Positions 1 to 7,147 of a DNA stretch of 11,392 bases are shown in pieces; the first letter of the stretch is position 1, and each line of letters starts with the position of its first letter. Made by a program: the position numbers and the translations under genes. The notes beneath the pieces were generated by a model that worked only from the letters and a program-made list of their open reading frames with translations, was not told where the DNA came from and searched no databases. Source of the DNA: Scatomonas sp963661545 (GTDB lineage: Bacteria; Bacillota; Clostridia; Lachnospirales; Lachnospiraceae); contig CAVLCU010000082.1 in the NCBI GenBank assembly GCA_963661545.1, positions 1 through 11,392 on the forward strand, read 5' to 3'.

Positions 1-284
1 CCTCAAGAGAGCTGGTGGGCAGCTAAGGGATGCAAGGCATCCCCTGGCATCACAGATACCTAAGAGTAATTTACACACAAATTAGGACTTGACTGTAAGG
101 GAGTCTGCTTGATGAGCGATATATGCGGAATCTGAGGATTGTGTACCGATAAAAGTTCAAAAATTGAACAAATCGTGTCATCCAATCCTAAAGGTTGCTG
201 CGCAATCCTCAAATTTGACACCCAAACCAAATAATGATTTTTTATCCAATGTAAAACCTCCCTTGTGTTCATGTCCCTGGCAGC
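1..284. other. Spacer downstream of the activase operon, no convincing gene
   Basis: I see no recognisable gene here. An open plus-strand frame runs from base 1 to a TAA at 61-63 and could be the last 20 codons of a gene entering from the left, but it is too short to judge. A 7-bp inverted repeat with a 3-base loop (GGGATGC/GCATCCC) lies at 27-43. A 9-bp inverted repeat (TGAGGATTG/CAATCCTCA) lies at 133-141 and 203-211. A 6-bp stem (GTTCAA/TTGAAC, loop of 3) lies at 155-169; read on the minus strand it is followed by TTTTAT, so it might be a weak terminator for the operon ending at 285. A low-confidence small ORF is listed separately. Confidence 0.5.
60..272 (-). CDS. Possible small hypothetical protein, 70 aa
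   Basis: This 70-residue ORF starts 12 bases after the activase stop codon, with an AGG just upstream of its ATG, so its position would suit a last operon gene. The product has no motif I recognise: no signal peptide, clear membrane helix or cysteine cluster. Doubts are the weak ribosome binding site and a rival reading. A much better Shine-Dalgarno (AAGGGAGG, about 256-263) sits inside the ORF and would drive a TTG start in another frame, which stops after 23 codons. The region may therefore be a decayed gene or plain non-coding spacer. Confidence 0.2.
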   Translation of the reverse strand: MNTREVLHWIKNHYLVWVSNLRIAQQPLGLDDTICSIFELLSVHNPQIPHISLIKQTPLQSSPNLCVNYS

Positions 285-1199
285 TCACATCCCAAGTATG
301 GTGACCTCCATGCCCTTGCGGCGAAATCCTGCTGCAATCTCCTCCAAATAGTCCTGACTGGGAGCCTCAAAGGTATGATAGGTCTGAAAAAGGCTCTGAT
401 TTTTCGAGATACCCAGTCTATGATAAGGCAAAAGATGTACCTTACTGATCCCGCACTGGCAGAAGAAATTGCCCGCTTGTTCCATCCATACAGGAGTATC
501 ATTGATGCCGCTGACCAGGGGCATTCGGATGATCAGTTTCTCTCTTGTCTCGACCTCCTTCGCTAATTTTTTCAGATTGGACAGAATCCTTTGGTTGGAA
601 ACACCGGTCAGTTCTCTATGCCGGGTATCATCCATGCATTTCATATCATACAGGATCCAATCTGCTTTCCCTGCAAGGATTGCCAGCTTGTCCCAGGGAC
701 AATATCCCGATGTATCCAGGGCAAGGTTCAACTGTTCTGTCCTGCATAGATCCATCAGGTGAATCAGGAATTCATAATGGGTCGTACATTCTCCTCCGCT
801 GAATGTAACGCCTCCGCCCGTCTTTTCATAATATCCCCGATCCCTGGTTAGGATATCCATAATTTCTTCTTCCGTCATCAAGGCAGCTGCCTGGCGCAGG
901 GCTCCCGTGCTGCATTGTTTCACGCAGCTAAAGCAATGCTTACATTTATTTTCATCGTAGTGAAACACTCCCTTCTGCCAGGAAATCGCCTCTTGGGGGC
1001 ACGCCTGGATACATGCCCCGCAAGCGATACACCGACTTGCCGTATACATCAATTGATTCTCCTTGCGAATCAATTCCGGATTGTGACACCATTGGCAAGC
1101 CAGAGGGCATCCCTTGAAAAATACGGTGGTTCGAATCCCCGACCCATCTCCAATGGAAAATCTCTGTATTCCTCCCATGAGCACCTGCACCGCGTCCAC
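285..1199 (-). CDS. Glycyl radical enzyme activase (radical SAM), 304 aa
   Basis: Radical SAM activating enzyme that would cleave S-adenosylmethionine and abstract hydrogen from the glycyl loop of the GRE encoded just upstream in the same operon. Seen: the Cys-x3-Cys-x2-Cys cluster motif at C31, C35 and C38, preceded by an IGDGSGIRTTVFFKG stretch typical of the PflA family. Two ferredoxin-type [4Fe-4S] motifs follow, at C57/C60/C63/C67 and C86/C89/C92/C96, as in activases of the dehydratase-type GREs and unlike the short PflA. The SAM-binding glycine stretch is at 134-137 but reads SGGEC instead of the usual SGGEP. The length of 304 aa is normal for the family. The start is a GTG, supported by AGGAG eight bases upstream; the internal Met8 would still leave all the motifs. 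The gene lies 29 bases after the GRE stop. The family assignment is firm. The partner is inferred from adjacency. Confidence 0.95.
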   Translation of the reverse strand: MDAVQVLMGGIQRFSIGDGSGIRTTVFFKGCPLACQWCHNPELIRKENQLMYTASRCIACGACIQACPQEAISWQKGVFHYDENKCKHCFSCVKQCSTGALRQAAALMTEEEIMDILTRDRGYYEKTGGGVTFSGGECTTHYEFLIHLMDLCRTEQLNLALDTSGYCPWDKLAILAGKADWILYDMKCMDDTRHRELTGVSNQRILSNLKKLAKEVETREKLIIRMPLVSGINDTPVWMEQAGNFFCQCGISKVHLLPYHRLGISKNQSLFQTYHTFEAPSQDYLEEIAAGFRRKGMEVTILGM

Positions 1200-1228
1200 C
1201 TCTTCCTCTCCTGCTTATCGAGACTGCT

Positions 1229-3604
1229 TCACTGCCCGGTCAACTGGATCGAGCGCCCGATGATGGAATCCTGAACGGTACGGTCCAACTCCGTAAAGTA
1301 GGCAAGATAGCCTGACACCCGCACCACCAGGTCGCGGTAATTCTCCGGATCCCGCTGGGCCGCCCGGAGAACTTCATTGTCCACCACATTGGCCTGGATG
1401 TGATATCCACCATTTTCACAGAAATTCGTGAAAATTCCTGCAATGATCTTGCGGCCCTCTTCTCCCTTTACTGCATGGGTATCGAAGCGAATGTTATATA
1501 GAGTACCTCCGTAATTGCTGGCCTGGGCCATCTGCATCACCGAATTGGCTGCAGCTGTGGGTCCCTTGCAGTCCCGGCCATTCATGGGAGAACCATTATC
1601 TGAGAAAAAGGTAAAGGCCCTCCTCCCGTCCGGTGTTGCTCCCACCAGACTGCCCAAGGCTACATTATGGGTCTGAGACATGTTTCCACAGGAATACCAT
1701 CCTCCTCTGTGATCCGGTATTTTCTGAGCATGCTCACAGCCTTTTCGCTCTATCTCGGAAATTCTCCGGTCAACGCTGGCAATGTCATTGCCAAATTTTG
1801 GTGCTTTATGGATCAGATACTGACGAAGGTCCTCCTGCCCCTGAAAATCCCTGTCGCAGGCCTGAATCAAGTCCTGCAGGGACAGTTTTTTCTCTTGAAA
1901 GACTGCATAATCAATCGCAGCCAGGGAATCCGCCAGGGTAGCGCAGCCAGCTAAAAAGAAGTTAATGAACTTGAATCGGCTTCCGCCTTCCTGTATGGTT
2001 TTCCCTTCCCAAATGCAGTCATCCACAAAGACCGAGCTGTAGATACAGGGCAAATACTGAGCCTGTACGGACATGGTTGCATTCATAGCAGCTGTATGGA
2101 GATCTATGAAATGAAACATCTGCTTTTCAAAGGCCTCCGTCAGGTCTTCCATATTCTGAAATGTCTGGGGTTCCCCTGTCTCAAGACCAACCCTGAGACC
2201 AGTCACCGGATCTGTGCCATTATGGAGGGTAACCTCCAGGATCTTTGGCATACTCATATAGCCGCCCACGGGACTTCCATCGGACCGGCCGCATCCGGGA
2301 TGGGGCTCGATACAACCTAAGATACACCAGTCATGGGCTTCCTCTTCATTAGCCCCCTTTTTGCGGACAATGGTCATGGCAAGATCATCACTGAAGAAGG
2401 CTGGATTCCCGGTACCCGCCTGCACCAGCTTCATGGCCTTGTCTATCACCCTTGGCGATGTTTTCGGGCTGTAGCGAACAGCCAAGGGGGGATTCGACAA
2501 TCGCATCTCGTAGCCCGCATCCAAAATAATCTCCGAAAGCTCATTGGATACCTCATTCCCCTGAACATCCGTACCACAGATGCTCATTACCTGCCAGGTA
2601 GGCAATCCCGAATTGGCCTTTACATAGTAGTTGTCTCCAATATAGAACAGGGTGTCGATCTTCAACATCAGCTGCTCGATCAGCTCCGTGGCCTGGTCTC
2701 TGGTTATTCGACCTGTCTCCAGATCCCTCTGATACAGGGGATAAAAATAGAGGTCAAAGCGATGAGACTGGGTAGAATGGGAGTTACATTCAATATGCAT
2801 AATTACGTGAAGCATCCACTGATACTGGATCACCTCCCGGAAGGTCTCTGGGGGAAATTCCGGCACCTTTCTGCAGATCCTGGCCATCTCCAGCAATTCT
2901 GCTCTGCGAACAGGATCCTCCGCCTCTTCCGCCTGTTTCTCCGCCTCCTGGGCATTGCGGTGGGCATATCGGATGGCGGCCTCCAAAGTAATCATAACCG
3001 CCCGCCAATACAGAACCTTGCGTTCTTTTTCAATCGTCATGGGTTCCTGATAAGCTTTCTCAATCAGATGCTGGCATTCCTCAATATGCCAGCGCAGACC
3101 ATGCTGCAGCATGCGCTTATAATCCATGCATATGGCAGCAGAAGCAAGTCCACGGCCACCGGACTTGAAGACACCCGCTTTCTCTGCCTCCAGAATCTGT
3201 CTGGGCATGGTTTCATCCATCACATCCTCTGTGGATTTGCCATCCCAGTAATCCAGACATTCCTCTGCGATCTTGATTTCTTCTTCTGTCAGGCTCAAGG
3301 GATCGGTTGGTCTGGTAGGCATGGTCGGAATCTGTTCTTTCAGCCACATCCGACTGGAATTATATTCCGGAAAAATGAGACCCGCACGGATTTTTTCTGA
3401 AGCAGAGCCCAGAAGAAGCTCTCCCTCCCGAAGGACGATCTTCTTACGGTCAAGAACATATGCCAGCACATGAGCCCGAAAAATCCAAATGGGTTCTCCT
3501 GCATATTTTTTATAGGCTTCCGTTGCAAGAAGCAGCCGTTCTATACTAATCGCAGCCTTTTCCGCCCGCTGCATTTTCTTTAATTGTTCAATCCGACCAG
3601 TCAT
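1229..3604 (-). CDS. Glycyl radical enzyme (PFL/dehydratase-like), substrate unknown, 791 aa
   Basis: Cytosolic, oxygen-sensitive glycyl radical enzyme. Seen: the C-terminal glycyl radical motif RVSGY at 762-766 (radical on G765), followed by the usual FxxLxxxxQxxIIxR pattern to the end. The catalytic thiyl Cys is in GCIEP at 430-434 (C431, general-base E433). An RFD at 282-284 matches the GRFDQY region of dehydratase-type GREs, with H276 just before it. The Cys-x-Glu pair puts it with the dehydratases, lyases and eliminases rather than with pyruvate formate-lyase (Cys-Cys) or benzylsuccinate synthase. After C431 the diol dehydratase and choline lyase families usually carry TDGWHD; here it is SDGSPV, so the Asp proton relay is missing, and an extra Cys (C438) is present. 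The SD AAGGAG overlaps the TAA of the preceding gene, so the two are translationally linked. There is no encapsulation peptide or shell gene nearby. The class is certain; the reaction is not. Confidence 0.95.
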   Translation of the reverse strand: MTGRIEQLKKMQRAEKAAISIERLLLATEAYKKYAGEPIWIFRAHVLAYVLDRKKIVLREGELLLGSASEKIRAGLIFPEYNSSRMWLKEQIPTMPTRPTDPLSLTEEEIKIAEECLDYWDGKSTEDVMDETMPRQILEAEKAGVFKSGGRGLASAAICMDYKRMLQHGLRWHIEECQHLIEKAYQEPMTIEKERKVLYWRAVMITLEAAIRYAHRNAQEAEKQAEEAEDPVRRAELLEMARICRKVPEFPPETFREVIQYQWMLHVIMHIECNSHSTQSHRFDLYFYPLYQRDLETGRITRDQATELIEQLMLKIDTLFYIGDNYYVKANSGLPTWQVMSICGTDVQGNEVSNELSEIILDAGYEMRLSNPPLAVRYSPKTSPRVIDKAMKLVQAGTGNPAFFSDDLAMTIVRKKGANEEEAHDWCILGCIEPHPGCGRSDGSPVGGYMSMPKILEVTLHNGTDPVTGLRVGLETGEPQTFQNMEDLTEAFEKQMFHFIDLHTAAMNATMSVQAQYLPCIYSSVFVDDCIWEGKTIQEGGSRFKFINFFLAGCATLADSLAAIDYAVFQEKKLSLQDLIQACDRDFQGQEDLRQYLIHKAPKFGNDIASVDRRISEIERKGCEHAQKIPDHRGGWYSCGNMSQTHNVALGSLVGATPDGRRAFTFFSDNGSPMNGRDCKGPTAAANSVMQMAQASNYGGTLYNIRFDTHAVKGEEGRKIIAGIFTNFCENGGYHIQANVVDNEVLRAAQRDPENYRDLVVRVSGYLAYFTELDRTVQDSIIGRSIQLTGQ

Positions 3605-3615
3605 AACCTTCTCCT

Positions 3616-4665
3616 TTACAGGGGCAGTTTGCGTCCGATCCCCATAGCCATGGCTTTGTCATAGATGGCACGTCCCATCACCACATCGCATACACTGATG
3701 CCAATATTGGAGCATACGATCAACTCATCCTTGCTGACCCGCCCCTCTGCCAGTCCTGCCAGAATCTCCCCTGTTTGGGCAGCAATCCTGGGCAGACCAT
3801 CAGGGAAATATCCCATACCGGCAAATAATTCATGTTCCTCTACGGAATCCACGAAATATTTGTCCGCTTCTAATGCAATTTCCGGTGCCCAGAAGGTATT
3901 CAAATCACAGGGAAGTATGGTCTGTCCCCTGGAAACCCATTCCTTTTTCGCCAGGCTCATGGGTTCCCTTACAATAAAGGTGGCCGAACTCAACACCTCG
4001 CAATTCTTACAAACCTCCTCAATGGAAGCTGCCTTGACGATTGGCACAGTTACCTCATCTGCAACAGCAGCCACCAGGCGATCCATAGCCTCCGGGAACT
4101 TGTCATAAATATAGATAGCTTCCAGCTTCTTCAAGGTCTTCACAATATAGCGAACGTGGTTGATACCCTGTACCCCACAGCCAAACATACCAAAGGTCTT
4201 TGCCTCCGGATGAAGTGCCTGGGCTGCAAGTGCAGTAACCGCTGGCGTACGCATAGCCGTCAGCCAGGTGCAATCCATCACAGCATAGGGAAGACCGGTC
4301 GTAATGTCATTCATAATCTGAAGTCCCGTGGTCTGGGGCAGATTGTATTCCTTGGGATTTCGGGGGAAACATTCGATCCACTTGCATCCACAGGCCTTAT
4401 TCCCAGGAACATAGGCCGGCATAGCATGGAAGAAAACATCCTCCCAGGGATGAATGCCGATCTTGGCAGGCATCTCATATTCCTTCTTCCCATGGGCAAT
4501 CAATGTGTCCTTAATCAGTGCCAAAGTCTCATCCAGGGTAGGTCCCGCCTGGATGCAGTCCTCTTTCGTCAGCCACAGCACTTCCTTGCCCAGTGCCAAC
4601 TGCCCCTGTAATCCCTCATAATCCCTGGCAAAAATCTCCCGATCCTTTTCATTGGCTGTATACAT
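3616..4665 (-). CDS. Ornithine cyclodeaminase/mu-crystallin family oxidoreductase, 349 aa
   Basis: NAD(P)-binding enzyme of the OCD/mu-crystallin superfamily, which includes ornithine cyclodeaminase, alanine dehydrogenase, ketimine and pyrroline-2-carboxylate reductases and opine-type enzymes. Seen: MPAK at 65-68 (substrate-binding Lys), AMPAY at 81-85, the AMRTPAVTALAA stretch at 138-149 with the carboxylate-binding Arg R139, and the Rossmann loop GCGVQG at 162-167. D254 lies in the PCDLN stretch where the family's catalytic Asp normally sits, but the following PGK of true ornithine cyclodeaminase is replaced by NTF. It may therefore act on another amino acid or imine. An SD (GGGAGG) lies ahead of the ATG. 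It is the first gene of the GRE operon, 11 bases from the GRE, which suggests it supplies the GRE substrate or uses its product. Superfamily is sure; substrate is unknown. Confidence 0.92.
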   Translation of the reverse strand: MYTANEKDREIFARDYEGLQGQLALGKEVLWLTKEDCIQAGPTLDETLALIKDTLIAHGKKEYEMPAKIGIHPWEDVFFHAMPAYVPGNKACGCKWIECFPRNPKEYNLPQTTGLQIMNDITTGLPYAVMDCTWLTAMRTPAVTALAAQALHPEAKTFGMFGCGVQGINHVRYIVKTLKKLEAIYIYDKFPEAMDRLVAAVADEVTVPIVKAASIEEVCKNCEVLSSATFIVREPMSLAKKEWVSRGQTILPCDLNTFWAPEIALEADKYFVDSVEEHELFAGMGYFPDGLPRIAAQTGEILAGLAEGRVSKDELIVCSNIGISVCDVVMGRAIYDKAMAMGIGRKLPL

Positions 4666-4703
4666 GATCTATTCCTCCCAAATGATGAAATTGTAACCAT
4701 CCA

Positions 4704-4721
4704 GGACTGCTCCCGCAGCCC
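4704..4721 (-). promoter_or_regulatory. Hairpin with GNRA loop in the leader of the GRE operon
   Basis: On the minus-strand transcript this forms GGGCUGC-GGGA-GCAGUCC: a 7-bp stem with one G-U wobble closing a GGGA (GNRA) tetraloop. It lies about 40 bases upstream of the OCD-family start codon. It could be part of a cis-regulatory or stabilising leader structure. The fold is read by eye; function is inferred. Confidence 0.35.
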
Positions 4722-4731
4722 TGCCTGCTAT

Positions 4732-4749
4732 GAAATCGCATGCTATTTC
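4732..4749. promoter_or_regulatory. 18-bp near-perfect palindrome upstream of the GRE operon
   Basis: GAAAT-c-GCATGC-t-ATTTC: 16 of 18 positions are symmetrical. It lies 67-84 bases upstream of the OCD-family start, in the probable leader or promoter-proximal DNA. Its size and symmetry suit an operator for a dimeric regulator, or in RNA an imperfect hairpin. No matching copy was seen near the PucR gene. Confidence 0.35.
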
Positions 4750-4778
4750 GTCTTGTTTCTGGTTCAGATTGTAAACCC

Positions 4779-4791
4779 TGGAACAATTCCA
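4779..4791. promoter_or_regulatory. Short palindrome TGGAA-CAA-TTCCA
   Basis: A 5-bp inverted repeat with a 3-base spacer, flanked on both sides by TGTAAA-like direct repeats (about 4770-4775 and 4793-4798). It sits between the AT-rich promoter region and the leader of the GRE operon. It may be an operator half of a larger control region, but palindromes this short also occur by chance. Confidence 0.2.
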
Positions 4792-4841
4792 ATGTAAATA
4801 CAATTCTAAGGAAAAAATAAATTTTGTATATTTTTCTCATA

Positions 4842-4847
4842 ATTATA
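4842..4847 (-). promoter_or_regulatory. Candidate -10 box for the OCD-GRE-activase operon
   Basis: A perfect TATAAT on the minus strand within an AT-rich tract, downstream (in the minus direction) of the terminator hairpin. No good -35 is present at 16-18 bp (the matching hexamer is GGAAAA), as expected if an activator is needed. The implied leader is about 165 bases. A second, weaker TAGAAT lies closer to the gene, near 4803-4808. Confidence 0.4.
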
Positions 4848-4885
4848 CTTTAATTTTTGTGTATTTTTCCGATGGAAAAATGGGC

Positions 4886-4929
4886 AAAAAAGGGTATGGA
4901 AGACTTTCCCGTCTTCCATACCCTTTTTT
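4886..4929 (-). terminator. Rho-independent terminator of the transporter/UroD operon
   Basis: Perfect 19-bp inverted repeat (4886-4904 with 4911-4929) around a 6-base loop. The stem has a GGG/CCC core and is bounded by six A on one side and six T on the other, so it has a U-tract in either direction. It lies 62 bases past the stop of the last UroD-like gene and would separate that operon from the OCD-GRE operon downstream. Confidence 0.88.
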
Positions 4930-4991
4930 GCTCTCATTTCTTATTTTTCACAGGATCTACGCCCAGACGACCGAACGGAGCTTCCCAAAAC

Positions 4992-5996
4992 TTATTGTGC
5001 TATGGGATGTTCCTCTGCGAACTCTCGTCCGTACCGTTCCAGCTCATCCACCACGATGGAATTGTTCCATTCCCTATAGCATACCCCATTGGGGATGCCG
5101 GGATAGAAGCGTCCTGCCGGACAATAGGTATCAATCGCCCGCCGCACTTCTGCCCGGATGGCTTCCTCAGAGATCATATCAATATCAATCTTGGGGGCAT
5201 CTATGCCTCCTACCATGGCCAGCTTGCCCTCTGTGATCTCCTGGATCTTGACAATGTCATTCTGGGCGATGACCCCCTGCCAGATATCGATTCCTATCTC
5301 CACCATATCCTTCACCAGGGGCTGGCAGAAGCAGTCTGCATGATGCATGTAGATCATACCACATTCATGGATGGTATCTGCAATCTCCTTTTGCAGGGGC
5401 TTGATCATCTCCCGCCAGGTATCCGGGGACAGGAAGGTGCTTCGCTTGGAACCCCAGTCGTCATGATAGAAAATAATATCCGGATGGAACTTTTCCGCTG
5501 CCAGACGGATGTATTTTTTCTTATATTCTGCGATTTCTCTTAAGAGGCCGGCCATCTCCTCGGGATATTCCAGGTAGTTCATCAGGGCATATTCCATCCC
5601 CATCAGGTGATGGGTTCGCTCGAAGAGGCCTCCGCCGAACATAAAGCCTACAAAGCGCTCCTCCCGATTCACTCCCTGAGCCACCTGACAGGCCAGAGAC
5701 CAATCCAGGTTGTCCAGGCAGGGCACCTTGAGCTGTTCCTTCCATTTCTCGATATCCTTAATAACCGCATTTTCCTTGGTTACGTGGGGATGGGGACCCG
5801 GAGCACCGGGCTTGAAGATATAAACCGTTCCCCAGGAATCCTTATGCTCCAGGCCGTCCTGGGGCGGGATATCTCCCATCAAGACCGGATCCGGAACCAA
5901 TTCAATGGCACTCATCAGGTCAAAATAATAATCCGGCTGCTGCCGATTGTAGATTGCCATGGCATTTTCCCGTAAATTCATAGGCAATTCCCTCAT
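4992..5996 (-). CDS. UroD/MtaA-superfamily protein C, 334 aa
   Basis: Uroporphyrinogen-decarboxylase-fold TIM-barrel protein, most likely a methyltransferase-like catabolic enzyme, not the haem enzyme. Seen: a YHDDWG motif at 177-182, as in protein B, then a C-terminal barrel strand where MtaA-type enzymes carry zinc ligands. Here that segment reads MHHADC (H218, H219, C222, plus C224) instead of H-x-C. A later Cys, C306, follows an RFYPGIPNG loop and could be the third ligand. The first ATG has its SD-like AGGAAAGG directly abutting it. Met6, with GAGGG eight bases upstream, may be the real start and fits where the domain begins, giving 329 aa. It is the last gene of the operon, 12 bases after protein B and before a strong terminator. 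Superfamily is sure; reaction unknown. Confidence 0.9.
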   Translation of the reverse strand: MRELPMNLRENAMAIYNRQQPDYYFDLMSAIELVPDPVLMGDIPPQDGLEHKDSWGTVYIFKPGAPGPHPHVTKENAVIKDIEKWKEQLKVPCLDNLDWSLACQVAQGVNREERFVGFMFGGGLFERTHHLMGMEYALMNYLEYPEEMAGLLREIAEYKKKYIRLAAEKFHPDIIFYHDDWGSKRSTFLSPDTWREMIKPLQKEIADTIHECGMIYMHHADCFCQPLVKDMVEIGIDIWQGVIAQNDIVKIQEITEGKLAMVGGIDAPKIDIDMISEEAIRAEVRRAIDTYCPAGRFYPGIPNGVCYREWNNSIVVDELERYGREFAEEHPIAQ

Positions 5997-6008
5997 CCTT
6001 TCCTGGCA

Positions 6009-7094
6009 TCAGTCTCTATGGTAGAGCTTGTTGTAATATTCCAGAGAATAGTGATAAAGTTCTTCATGAGCCACTATTCCCTGCTTGGGATTGGCCATGT
6101 CGGTCATAAAGCAGGGCATACAGCGTCCCTTTGCTCCGTAATGATCCACGAAATCCCTGACAATCTTGCGGATCTCCGCCTCGCCTGCCTCCGGCGCTAC
6201 AGGAACAAAGAAAGCAAAGGTCATCTGATCGCCATATTTTTCATACAATTCGTCCGGATCATTGATTACGCTTTGGGGCGTCCACATATCAATGCCCATC
6301 TCGATCATCTCCGGTACGTACTGGATGTTCTTTCCGCAGGAATGGAGCTCTACAAACTTACCCTGATCCTTGATAAATTTGATCATCCGGCCGGTAGCAG
6401 GCATAAGCTGGTCACGAAACATCTCATTGGAGAAGAAACCGGCTCTCTGTGTTCCCCAGTCATCGTGATAGAGCACCCCATCCACCCGGCCGTAATATTG
6501 GAAAATCTTGCCGATGGACTCTATCTTATAGTCTGCCATCTTCTGGAAGAATTCCTCCAAAAGCTCCGGCTCCTCATAAAAGGCCATCAAAGTCTCATCG
6601 AAGGGAATCATTTCATGAAGCCGCTCAAAGATACCCTCCACGCATTCATAGATATGCACCCGATCCGGATCCAGCATCTTCTGTATCTTCTCCCCATCGG
6701 TCTTAAAATCCACCAGGGACAGATCCGGCCACTCCAGTTCTTCCTTCCATTTGGAGAATTCCGACAGGGTACGGGTGCCGGGCTTGGTAATCATGCCGCC
6801 TACATTTTCTACCATAGTCCAGTAAACGCCCCACCAGTCATATCCGTCTACCTCCGGCACGGGATGCTCTTCCATGGCATCCGGCCAGATAATATTACTC
6901 TCCGTCATATAGGCCGGCATCCAATAGGGCTTTTCCCCCTTGACGCAACGAATATAATTCTCTCTCACACTATAAGGTCTGCCTTTGATGGGATCCTTGG
7001 GTCTTTGGAAGATCCAGGGAAAGCTTCCGGGAGACTGCCATTCCTTCGAATAATCCCGATTTGCCGCAGTTTGCATAAACTTACCTATACTCAT
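6009..7094 (-). CDS. UroD/MtaA-superfamily protein B, 361 aa
   Basis: Second UroD-fold protein of the operon, cytosolic. It has an N-terminal extension of about 40 residues compared with its two neighbours before the shared start (VRENY...GEKPYWMPAY, about 43-62). Seen: YHDDWG at 209-214, an H-S-C motif at 251-253 and C325/C328 in a GRCMPC loop. Together these reproduce the His-x-Cys...Cys zinc-ligand pattern of the MtaA/MtbA/CmuA corrinoid methyltransferases. In that family zinc activates a thiol methyl acceptor, commonly coenzyme M; Clostridia would need another acceptor such as tetrahydrofolate or a corrinoid protein. None is encoded here. The SD GGAGG lies seven bases before the ATG. A spacer of 93 bases with a perfect hairpin separates it from protein A. 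Methyl transfer is inferred. Confidence 0.92.
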   Translation of the reverse strand: MSIGKFMQTAANRDYSKEWQSPGSFPWIFQRPKDPIKGRPYSVRENYIRCVKGEKPYWMPAYMTESNIIWPDAMEEHPVPEVDGYDWWGVYWTMVENVGGMITKPGTRTLSEFSKWKEELEWPDLSLVDFKTDGEKIQKMLDPDRVHIYECVEGIFERLHEMIPFDETLMAFYEEPELLEEFFQKMADYKIESIGKIFQYYGRVDGVLYHDDWGTQRAGFFSNEMFRDQLMPATGRMIKFIKDQGKFVELHSCGKNIQYVPEMIEMGIDMWTPQSVINDPDELYEKYGDQMTFAFFVPVAPEAGEAEIRKIVRDFVDHYGAKGRCMPCFMTDMANPKQGIVAHEELYHYSLEYYNKLYHRD

Positions 7095-7147
7095 ATCTCT
7101 TCCTCCGCAACTGGGTTCTGTTGATGCTTTCTACGCCTTAACTATCA

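Larger units (their letters stand above)
4666..4991. other. Inter-operon spacer: leader, promoter and terminator, no gene
   Basis: The spacer between the two minus-strand operons holds no convincing gene. Its left half (4666 to about 4800) is the probable 5' leader of the OCD-GRE-activase operon and contains three symmetrical elements, listed separately. The middle (about 4795-4870) is strongly AT-rich and includes a consensus -10. The right part holds a perfect terminator hairpin for the UroD-like operon. I recognised no cobalamin, SAM, T-box or other known riboswitch. Confidence 0.7.

Noticed and set aside
27..43. GGGATGC/GCATCCC hairpin as a terminator
   Set aside because: There is no T-tract on either side and no gene clearly ending at it.
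2333..3400. 355-codon open frame on the plus strand, antisense to the GRE
   Set aside because: It lies wholly inside the GRE gene, which has full-length family motifs. Its product shows no domain and it has no good ribosome binding site. It is an antisense shadow.
1229..3604. GRE as pyruvate formate-lyase or microcompartment choline/propanediol lyase
   Set aside because: The active site is Cys-x-Glu rather than Cys-Cys, the WHD motif is missing, and there are no shell, aldehyde dehydrogenase or ethanolamine-type genes around it.
4666..4991. Cobalamin riboswitch upstream of the GRE operon, suggested by the methyltransferase-like genes
   Set aside because: I could not find the conserved B12-box or a suitable multi-stem fold; only small local hairpins are visible.
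4857..5543. 228-codon plus-strand frame starting in the inter-operon spacer
   Set aside because: It reads through the terminator hairpin and then antisense through protein C, with no ribosome binding site or motif.
6018..7124. 368-codon open frame on the plus strand, antisense to UroD-like protein B
   Set aside because: It is slightly longer than the real gene opposite, but its translation is low-complexity and motif-free, and protein B has a proper start and conserved motifs.
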